Shown here one piece after another: positions 1-5,186 of a stretch of DNA of 5,186 nt. The notes below the pieces were generated by a model, which saw only the letters and a list, made by a program, of their open reading frames with translations, did not search any database and was not told where the DNA came from. Position 1 is the first letter of the stretch; each line of letters starts with the position of its first letter. The position numbers and the translations under genes are program-made. The stretch comes from Streptosporangiaceae bacterium (GTDB lineage Bacteria; Actinomycetota; Actinomycetes; Streptosporangiales; Streptosporangiaceae), in the NCBI GenBank assembly GCA_030045295.1, contig JASIGD010000276.1, positions 1 to 5,186 on the forward strand, read 5' to 3'.

Positions 1-687
1 AACCTCGGCGCCTGGATGCACGTCGACCACGGCCTCGGGCTCTACCTGTTCGCGAACGCCAACCGCCGGGCCCCGACCAACATGCACAACAACGCGATCT
101 CGGTGAACAGCATGCACCGGATCCGGTCCGCCCAGGACCTGGCGCTGTACAACCTGACGCTGAGCGAGGTGGTCGACGGCTTCAACGGCACCGCCCACCT
201 GGAGACCTGGAACGAGGACCCGGCCTGGCAGGGGGTCCGCGAGGCCGCCGAGCAGCTGACCGCCATCGACGACTGGTGCGAGGCCATCTTCGCGGCCAAC
301 GTGGTCTTCGAGCCGCTGGTCGGCGAGTTGTTCCGCAGCCACCTGGTGATGCACGCCGCGCCGCGCAACGGCGACTTCGTCACGCCGACCATCGTCGGCG
401 CCGAGGAGTACGACTACGCCGAGCGTGACCTGCGGTACACCAAGCCGATGTTCCAGCTGCTGACCAACGACCGGGAGTTCGCCGACGACAACCGGGCGCT
501 GCTGTCGGAGTGGATGTCGGCCTGGGTGCCGCGCTGCATCAAGGCCGCGCGTATCCTGCAGCCGCTGTGGTCACAGCCTGAAGCCAAGCCGCCGCGCTTC
601 GAGGACGGCCTGGACGCCGCCAAGAACCGCTTCGCGGGAATCGTGACCGATCTCAACCTGGACGTCCCGAAGGAGCTCGCGCAATGA
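1..687 (+). CDS. prmC: Propane-type soluble diiron monooxygenase, hydroxylase beta subunit (3' part)
   Basis: This is the C-terminal part (228 codons plus stop) of the small hydroxylase subunit of a soluble diiron monooxygenase. The frame is open from base 1, so the start lies upstream; family members run to roughly 370 residues, so perhaps 140 or more residues are missing. The ATG at 16 is internal. The recognisable segment is RRAPTNMHNNAISVNSMHRI at codons 22-41, followed by a helical stretch rich in W, E and D, then GDFVTPTIVGAEEYDYAERD from codon 124. Both resemble PrmC/MimC of Gordonia, Rhodococcus and Mycobacterium as I recall them. The beta subunit builds the scaffold of the cytoplasmic (alpha-beta)n hydroxylase and does not itself bind the diiron centre. 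It overlaps prmD by four bases, so the two are probably translationally coupled. The type (propane-like, SDIMO group 5, possibly 6) is inferred from resemblance and gene order; the substrate is not determined. Confidence 0.9.
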   Translation, partial: NLGAWMHVDHGLGLYLFANANRRAPTNMHNNAISVNSMHRIRSAQDLALYNLTLSEVVDGFNGTAHLETWNEDPAWQGVREAAEQLTAIDDWCEAIFAANVVFEPLVGELFRSHLVMHAAPRNGDFVTPTIVGAEEYDYAERDLRYTKPMFQLLTNDREFADDNRALLSEWMSAWVPRCIKAARILQPLWSQPEAKPPRFEDGLDAAKNRFAGIVTDLNLDVPKELAQ

Positions 688-1049
688 CCACGGCCGTAGA
701 GAGCCCGTTCAAGTCCGACAGCACGCCGTCCAACAAGTGCGGCTTCACCCTCATGAACAACCAGGTGGGCGAGGTCGTCGCCTCGGTGATGGCGACCAAG
801 CCCAACGTCACCGTGACCTGGCTGCCGTCGATGATGCGCGTCGACGCGATCGGCCGGATGGACGTGATCTACGACGAGATCTCCGAGGCGGCCGGCGAGG
901 AGCCCGGCTGGTTCAACTCCGCGGAGTTCGAGGAATCCATGTCCACGCACTACGGCCGGATGGTGCACGAGGACGACCGGACGATCATGTTCGCCAACCC
1001 GGAGGACGCGGCCGAGTTCATCGGGTTCGACCTGGTCGCGCGGTCGTAA
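684..1049 (+). CDS. prmD: Monooxygenase coupling/regulatory protein (MmoB/DmpM family)
   Basis: This 121-residue protein has the usual size of the cofactor-free effector protein that docks on the hydroxylase and controls oxygen activation and electron coupling. Family features are CGFTLMNNQVGEVVASVM at residues 19-36, the PSMMRVDAIGRMDVIYDEI stretch from residue 48, and the C-terminal HYGRMVHEDDRTIMFANPED region that closes the fold. The ATG at 684 lies inside the prmC stop (ATGA) and is preceded by a strong Shine-Dalgarno GAAGGAG at 669-675 with 8 bases of spacing, so the start is well supported. The order beta subunit then coupling protein matches the prmABCD/mimABCD arrangement. It is the last gene before a 188-bp gap, so it may close the first transcriptional segment. 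Confidence 0.92.
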   Translation: MTTAVESPFKSDSTPSNKCGFTLMNNQVGEVVASVMATKPNVTVTWLPSMMRVDAIGRMDVIYDEISEAAGEEPGWFNSAEFEESMSTHYGRMVHEDDRTIMFANPEDAAEFIGFDLVARS

Positions 1050-1074
1050 AGGTCCTACACGAAACCGACCCCAC

Positions 1075-1089
1075 GGGCCATCCAGGCCC
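1075..1089 (+). repeat. Small hairpin element sharing 14/15 bases with an inverted copy at 4164-4178
   Basis: GGGCCATCCAGGCCC forms a 5-bp stem (GGGCC/GGCCC) with a 5-base loop, 25 bases after the prmD stop. The reverse complement of 4164-4178 reads GGGTCATCCAGGCCC and differs at one base. The hairpin has no T-run, so it is a poor intrinsic terminator by itself. It may be an operator, an RNA-processing signal or a dispersed intergenic repeat. Confidence 0.45.
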
Positions 1090-1095
1090 CGCAGA

Positions 1096-1132
1096 GCGCG
1101 GTCCGCACGCGGCATCGCGCGGTCCGTCCGCG
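1096..1132 (+). repeat. Imperfect direct repeat, two 16-bp copies with 21-bp period
   Basis: Copy one (1096-1111) reads GCGCGGTCCGCACGCG and copy two (1117-1132) reads GCGCGGTCCGTCCGCG, matching at 14 of 16 bases, the first ten perfectly. The start-to-start distance is 21 bp, two turns of B-DNA, which would put both copies on the same face. Copy one contains the near-palindrome GCGG-T-CCGC. This geometry suits tandem binding of a regulator, but low-complexity CG sequence in a GC-rich genome can produce such matches by chance. Confidence 0.4.
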
Positions 1133-1147
1133 CCGCGCGGATAAATG

Positions 1148-1162
1148 GATGATTCCATCATC
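1148..1162. repeat. Inverted repeat GATGAT-TCC-ATCATC
   Basis: A perfect 6-bp inverted repeat with a 3-base centre lies in an AT-richer patch about 75 bases before the amidohydrolase start and 31 bases before the -10-like box at 1193. Its position and dyad symmetry suit an operator for a dimeric regulator. TGGATGA at 1146-1152 inside it also occurs at 4169-4175. Confidence 0.35.
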
Positions 1163-1192
1163 GCTCGCGGCATGTTGTGGCGGTGAGCCGGA

Positions 1193-1198
1193 TATAAC
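1193..1198 (+). promoter_or_regulatory. Possible -10 box (TATAAC) before the amidohydrolase gene
   Basis: TATAAC matches the TATAAT consensus at five of six bases and stands out in GC-rich surroundings. A transcript starting about 7 bases downstream would have a leader of roughly 30 bases before the ATG at 1238. No good -35 is seen at the usual distance: TTGTGG at 1175-1180 is only 12 bases away. Actinobacterial promoters often lack a clear -35, so this remains a weak candidate. Confidence 0.3.
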
Positions 1199-1226
1199 CA
1201 GTTCAGTGCCGCAGCCAAGTCACCCT

Positions 1227-1234
1227 TAAGGAGG
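1227..1234 (+). promoter_or_regulatory. Consensus Shine-Dalgarno with short spacing before the amidohydrolase
   Basis: TAAGGAGG is fully complementary to the usual 3' end of 16S rRNA, yet only three bases (CAC) separate it from the ATG at 1238. This is closer than the common 5-9 base spacing. The family-like N-terminus MYENNGEKYFVVDAH begins at this ATG and the next in-frame ATG is codon 16, inside the metal-binding motif, so the start is still firm. Confidence 0.7.
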
Positions 1235-1237
1235 CAC

Positions 1238-2293
1238 ATGTACGAGAACAACGGCGAGAAGTACTTCGTCGTCGACGCGCACATGCACTACTGGAACGCC
1301 GCCCCGGACAACTGGGTCCCCGGAGCGGAGAAGTACGCCAAGGGCTGGATCGAATGCTTCCACGCCTACCAGGGGCTCGGACCGCCGGAGACGCACTGGA
1401 CGATCGAGCACTTCCAGAAGTACTCGGAAGAGGACCTGATGAAGGACCTCTTCGAGGACGGCCACGTAGACGTCGCGATCACGCAGCCGACGTATCTCAA
1501 GGAGTGGTACAAGGAGGGATTCAACACCACCGAGCGCAACGCGCTGATGGGCGAGAAACACCCCGGCAGGTTCGTCTACAACACTCGGTTCGACCCGCGC
1601 GACGGCGATGCGGGCCTCGATGAGCTCAGGCGCAACGTCGAGCGGTTCGGGTGCAAGGGCGCCAAGCTCTACACCGCCGAGTGGAACACCGGATCACGCG
1701 GCTACAAGCTGAGCGACCCCGCGGCCTACCGCTTCCTGGAAGCCGCGCAGAACCTCGGGATCAAGAACGTGCACGTGCATAAGGGACCGACGATCTGGCC
1801 GCTGGACAAGGACGCCTTCGACGTGGCCGACGTGGACCACGCCGCGACCGACTTCCCTGACCTCAACTTCATCGTCGAGCACGTGGGCCTGCCGCGGATC
1901 GAGGACTTCTGCTTCATGGCCACCCAGGAGCCGAACGTGTACGCGGGCCTCGCGGTCGTCCTCGGCGGCCTCATGCACGCCCGGCCCAAGTTCTTCGCCA
2001 AGGTCATCGGCGAGCTGCTGTTCTGGGTCGGCGAGGACAAGATGCTGTTCGGCAGCGACTACGCCATCTGGGAGCCGAAGTGGCAGGTCGAGGGGTTCGT
2101 CAACTGGGAGTTCCCGGATGACGAGGCGTTCAGCGACTACCCGCGGATGAACACCGCGTCCAAGAAGAAGATCATGGGCCTGAACGCGGCCAAGCTCTAC
2201 AACATCAAGGTGCCGGACGAGCTCCAGCTTCCCCCGGAGGCTGGCACGCCCGGCGCGCAAGAGGTACTGGGCGAGCCGGTCGCGGGAGCGTGA
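1238..2293 (+). CDS. Amidohydrolase-superfamily (Amidohydro_2/ACMSD-like) metal-dependent hydrolase
   Basis: This 351-residue cytoplasmic protein has the marks of a TIM-barrel metal-dependent hydrolase. H15-x-H17 in VVDAHMHYW is the strand-1 metal motif; GCKGAKLY follows at 138-145, HVHKGP at 179-184 (H179/H181), IVEHVG at 212-217 (H215), and FGSDY at 271-275 with D274 as the expected final metal ligand. The layout fits the Amidohydro_2 family, which includes ACMSD-type decarboxylases as well as hydrolases, so the reaction cannot be stated. Similar proteins follow prmABCD in propane-oxidising actinobacteria; I know of no proven role. The last 20 or so residues (PPEAGTPGAQEVLGEPVAGA) look like a non-catalytic tail. 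The gene has its own strong ribosome binding site after a 188-bp gap, and its stop is 14 bases before the next start, so it heads a compact three-gene run. Confidence 0.88.
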   Translation: MYENNGEKYFVVDAHMHYWNAAPDNWVPGAEKYAKGWIECFHAYQGLGPPETHWTIEHFQKYSEEDLMKDLFEDGHVDVAITQPTYLKEWYKEGFNTTERNALMGEKHPGRFVYNTRFDPRDGDAGLDELRRNVERFGCKGAKLYTAEWNTGSRGYKLSDPAAYRFLEAAQNLGIKNVHVHKGPTIWPLDKDAFDVADVDHAATDFPDLNFIVEHVGLPRIEDFCFMATQEPNVYAGLAVVLGGLMHARPKFFAKVIGELLFWVGEDKMLFGSDYAIWEPKWQVEGFVNWEFPDDEAFSDYPRMNTASKKKIMGLNAAKLYNIKVPDELQLPPEAGTPGAQEVLGEPVAGA

Positions 2294-2295
2294 GC

Positions 2296-2306
2296 GGAAG
2301 AGGGAG
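2296..2306 (+). promoter_or_regulatory. Purine-rich ribosome binding site that decides the DUF59 gene start
   Basis: GGAAGAGGGAG lies just before the ATG at 2308 (GGAAG is 7 bases away). It supports that ATG over the in-frame GTG at 2290, which would overlap the amidohydrolase stop as GTGA but has only GGGAG one base upstream of it. Confidence 0.55.
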
Positions 2307-2307
2307 C

Positions 2308-3042
2308 ATGACCGCCCCGCCGGTTGCAGCCTGCCAAGAGGAGATGCTGCGGGCACTGGAGACGGTGCGCGATCCCGAGCTCGACGAGCCGATCACCTCG
2401 CTCGGCTTCGTCGCGTCGTGCACCGTCTCCCCGGACGGTGACGCCCAGGTGAGGCTGAGGCTGCCCACCTACTTCTGCGCGCCCAACTTCGCCTACCTGA
2501 TGGTGGCCGACGCCTACGACGCGGTGTCGGTCCTGCCGGGCGTGCGCAGCACCGAGGTGGTACTCGAGGACCACTTCGCCTCCGACGCGATCAACGGCGG
2601 CGTGGCCGCCCAGGCCGGCTTCGTCCGGTCCTTCGACGGCGAGGCCGTCGCCGAGCTGGATCAGCTGCGCGCCGACTTCCTGCGCAAGGCGGTGATGGCC
2701 GGCACCGATCAGGTATGCCGGCCGCTGCTGGCGGCGGGTGAGAACCCGACGGCACTGCCCGCGATGACCCTCGGCGAGCTGCCGCCGAGCCGCGCGCTGA
2801 CACGACTGCGGCAGCGCAGGGCCGAGCTGGGGCTGCCCGCCGACGACGGCGCCCCGCTGCTGATCGATCCGGCGACGGGGTCGCGGGTCGATCAGGGCGC
2901 GGTGCCGCTGCACCTGCGGCGGGCGCAGGTCACGCGGGTCAGCATCGAGGCGAATTCCGGCATCTGCCGCGGCATGCTGCGGCACAGATACCACACACCA
3001 GGACAGGGAGAGGCCCCCGAGGCCGCGGAGGAGGACCAATGA
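2308..3042 (+). CDS. MIP18/DUF59 (PaaD-like) iron-sulfur assembly family protein with long C-terminal extension
   Basis: With the ATG at 2308 the protein has 244 residues; a GTG at 2290 would add six. Residues about 10-100 form a MIP18/DUF59 domain: the VRDPELDEPITSLGFV signature at 20-35 (DPE at 22-24), then RLRLPTYFCAPNFAYLMV with C57 at the place of the reactive cysteine of PaaD/SufT relatives. That family helps deliver or assemble Fe-S clusters on client enzymes. Typical stand-alone members are near 100-150 residues, so the remaining 140 or so residues are an extension I cannot assign; it has cysteines at 137 and 220 and a conserved-looking IEANSGICRGMLRHRYH end. The stop overlaps the dehydrogenase start by ATGA. 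Maturation of the monooxygenase reductase [2Fe-2S] or of the hydroxylase iron site is a contextual inference, not a demonstrated role. Confidence 0.8.
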   Translation: MTAPPVAACQEEMLRALETVRDPELDEPITSLGFVASCTVSPDGDAQVRLRLPTYFCAPNFAYLMVADAYDAVSVLPGVRSTEVVLEDHFASDAINGGVAAQAGFVRSFDGEAVAELDQLRADFLRKAVMAGTDQVCRPLLAAGENPTALPAMTLGELPPSRALTRLRQRRAELGLPADDGAPLLIDPATGSRVDQGAVPLHLRRAQVTRVSIEANSGICRGMLRHRYHTPGQGEAPEAAEEDQ

Positions 3043-4064
3043 AGGCCGTCCGCTTGCATGAATTTCAGCAGCCGCCGGTGGTCGACGACGTGCCCGAGCC
3101 GACGATCAGCGGGCCGCTCGACGTGATCGTCAAGGTCGGCGGCGCCGGAGTCTGCCGCACGGACTTGCACATTATGGAGGGCCAGTGGGACGCGGCGATG
3201 CACACGCCGCTGCCCTACATCCTGGGCCACGAGAACGCGGGCTGGGTGCACGAGATCGGGCCCGGCGTCACCAACGTGGCGCCCGGTGACACCGTGATCT
3301 TGCACCCGCTGGTCACCTGCGGGCTGTGCCACGCGTGCCGCGCGGGCGACGACATGCACTGCGAGAACGGCGCATTCCCCGGCCTGAGCCGGGACGGCGG
3401 GATGGCCGAGTACCTGCTGACCTCGGCGCGGGCCTGCATCAAGCTCAACCCGGAGACGCGGCCGCAGGACGTCGCCGCGCTGGCCGACGCGGGCATCACC
3501 GCCTACCACGCGGTCCGCAAGGCGATCCCGCTGCTGTACCCCGGCACCACCTGCGTGGTGATCGGCGCGGGCGGGCTCGGCCACATCGGCATCCAGTGCC
3601 TGGCCACGCTGACCGCCACCAACATCGTCGTCGTCGACGCCAACCCGGACGCGCTCAAACTGGCCTCGGAGCTGGGAGCACAGCACACCGTGCTGGCCGA
3701 CGGCGGCCAGCGCGAAGCGGTCGCGGAGCTGACCGGCGGCAAGGGCGCCAACGTGGTGCTCGACTTCGTGGCCGAGCAGGGCGCCGAGGCGGACGGGTGG
3801 GCGATGACCGGCGAGGCGGGCTCGTACTACGTGATCGGCTACGGCGGGACGCTGCACATCCCGACGCTGGACATCATTACCACCGAGCGGAACATCATCG
3901 GGAACATCGTCGGGACGTACAACGACCTGGTGGAGCTGATGGCGCTGGCCCAAGGCGGCAAGGTCACGCTGCACACCAGAACCTACCCGCTCGACGCCGC
4001 GCCCGACGCCATCGCCGATCTGGACGCCGGCCGGGTCCGCGGCCGCGCGATCCTCGTCCCTTAA
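3039..4064 (+). CDS. adh1: Zinc-dependent NAD-type secondary alcohol dehydrogenase
   Basis: This 341-residue medium-chain dehydrogenase (MDR/GroES-like fold) has the full zinc set. C39 (GVCRTD), H64-E65 in GHEN and D150 in LADAG are the catalytic-zinc positions, and C94, C97, C100 and C108 form the structural zinc lobe. The Rossmann motif is GAGGLG at 176-181, and D200 ends the second strand (VVVDAN), favouring NAD over NADP. The aspartate at the third zinc site and the overall sequence resemble bacterial secondary alcohol dehydrogenases such as Rhodococcus ADH-A. In Gordonia TY-5 the dehydrogenase beside prmABCD (adh1) acts on 2-propanol, hence the symbol, which rests on position and family. 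The ATG overlaps the previous stop (ATGA) and has GGAGGAGGA at 3027-3035 upstream. It probably turns the monooxygenase product into a ketone. Confidence 0.92.
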   Translation: MKAVRLHEFQQPPVVDDVPEPTISGPLDVIVKVGGAGVCRTDLHIMEGQWDAAMHTPLPYILGHENAGWVHEIGPGVTNVAPGDTVILHPLVTCGLCHACRAGDDMHCENGAFPGLSRDGGMAEYLLTSARACIKLNPETRPQDVAALADAGITAYHAVRKAIPLLYPGTTCVVIGAGGLGHIGIQCLATLTATNIVVVDANPDALKLASELGAQHTVLADGGQREAVAELTGGKGANVVLDFVAEQGAEADGWAMTGEAGSYYVIGYGGTLHIPTLDIITTERNIIGNIVGTYNDLVELMALAQGGKVTLHTRTYPLDAAPDAIADLDAGRVRGRAILVP

Positions 4065-4077
4065 CGATCCTCGTCCC
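4048..4077 (+). repeat. 13-bp perfect direct repeat flanking the dehydrogenase stop codon
   Basis: CGATCCTCGTCCC occurs at 4048-4060, encoding the end of the dehydrogenase (ILVP), and again at 4065-4077 directly after TTAA; the period is 17 bp. The second copy lies outside the gene and is out of frame with the first. A small tandem duplication at the stop codon is the simplest explanation. Confidence 0.7.
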
Positions 4078-4086
4078 GGCGAGTGA

Positions 4087-4178
4087 GGGTCATCCAACCG
4101 GCCGCCGCGCAGTCGCGTTCCGGCGTCCGGGCACGTGCCCGGCGCGGGCCGCCGGACAGCCGCGGGCCTGGATGACCC
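4087..4178. repeat. Nested inverted-repeat structure in the adh-groEL gap
   Basis: The outer arms GGGTCATCCA (4087-4096) and TGGATGACCC (4169-4178) are perfect 10-bp inverted copies. GGCC (4100-4103) can pair with GGCC (4165-4168), and CGCG (4106-4109) with CGCG (4161-4164), extending that stem with bulges. Inside, TCCGGCG (4119-4125) pairs with CGCCGGA (4150-4156), enclosing the palindrome at 4127-4142. The whole can fold as one long stem-loop in RNA. It ends 28 bases before the groEL ATG and has no T-run, so a role as an RNA stability or processing element, partial attenuator or operator is more likely than a simple terminator. Confidence 0.6.
4127..4142. promoter_or_regulatory. Perfect 16-bp palindrome CCGGGCACGTGCCCGG
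   Basis: This fully symmetric 16-mer is centred on CACGTG, 64 bases before the groEL start. It may be the tip of the nested hairpin or an operator for a dimeric regulator. It is unlike the CIRCE element that controls housekeeping groEL genes. Confidence 0.45.
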
Positions 4179-4187
4179 GAGCTCTTG

Positions 4188-5186
<999 letters not shown>

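Larger units (their letters stand above)
1050..1237. other. Non-coding gap between prmD and the amidohydrolase gene
   Basis: No convincing gene lies in these 188 bases. The first two thirds are very GC-rich and hold a small hairpin (1075-1089), a 21-bp-spaced direct repeat (1096-1132) and a CGCGCGG/CCGCGCG hairpin (1116-1139). From 1141 the sequence becomes AT-richer and contains an inverted repeat (1148-1162) and a -10-like box (1193-1198), ending in a strong ribosome binding site. This looks like a regulatory break inside the cluster, with possible partial termination after prmD and a new start before the amidohydrolase. That reading is inference: no hairpin here is followed by a T-run. Confidence 0.6.

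Noticed and set aside
1075..1139. Rho-independent terminator after prmD
   Set aside because: Hairpins at 1075-1089 and 1116-1139 exist, but neither is followed by a T-run; they are recorded as repeats or gap content only.
737..1144. Plus-strand frame overlapping prmD and running into the gap
   Set aside because: It is a +2 shadow of prmD, very rich in R, G and D, with no family resemblance.
1171..1198. Sigma-54 (-24/-12) promoter before the amidohydrolase
   Set aside because: The GG at 1179-1180 has no GC at the required distance, and sigma-54 is generally absent from actinobacteria.
2290..2307. GTG at 2290 as start of the DUF59 gene
   Set aside because: It would give a GTGA overlap, but the purine-rich GGAAGAGGGAG better serves the ATG at 2308 and the extra six residues (MSGRGS) carry no domain signal. 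It cannot be fully excluded.

Overview
The window is a high-GC actinobacterial segment: coding third positions are overwhelmingly G or C, and genes are tightly packed with start/stop overlaps. It carries the 3' part of a soluble diiron monooxygenase (SDIMO) operon of the propane 2-monooxygenase type (Prm, called Mim in mycobacteria) and the accessory genes that follow it. A Mycolicibacterium, Rhodococcus, Gordonia, Pseudonocardia or Amycolatopsis-like host fits; the genus cannot be fixed from this sequence.

Layout, all on the + strand: (1) 1-687, the C-terminal part of the hydroxylase beta subunit (PrmC/MimC), cut by the window start; (2) 684-1049, the coupling/regulatory protein (PrmD/MimD), overlapping prmC by ATGA; (3) a 188-bp non-coding gap with direct and inverted repeats and a possible -10 box; (4) 1238-2293, a TIM-barrel amidohydrolase; (5) 2308-3042, a MIP18/DUF59 (PaaD-like) protein with a long unassigned C-terminal extension; (6) 3039-4064, a zinc-dependent secondary alcohol dehydrogenase; (7) a 142-bp gap with nested inverted repeats; (8) 4207 to the window end, a GroEL-type chaperonin, cut by the window end. 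The hydroxylase alpha subunit and the reductase would be expected just upstream.

How the genes probably work together: the monooxygenase oxidises a short alkane (propane to 2-propanol in characterised relatives), the coupling protein tunes turnover, the alcohol dehydrogenase oxidises the secondary alcohol to a ketone, and the GroEL paralogue folds the hydroxylase, as shown for MimG in mycobacteria. The amidohydrolase and the DUF59 protein accompany such clusters, but I know of no settled role for them. The substrate cannot be read from this window because the catalytic alpha subunit is absent.

The system is a known type. The less explained parts are the two gaps, which share a near-identical 15-bp element (14/15, opposite strands) and other inverted repeats; the C-terminal extension of the DUF59 protein; and non-conservative changes in the client-binding groove of the GroEL paralogue.
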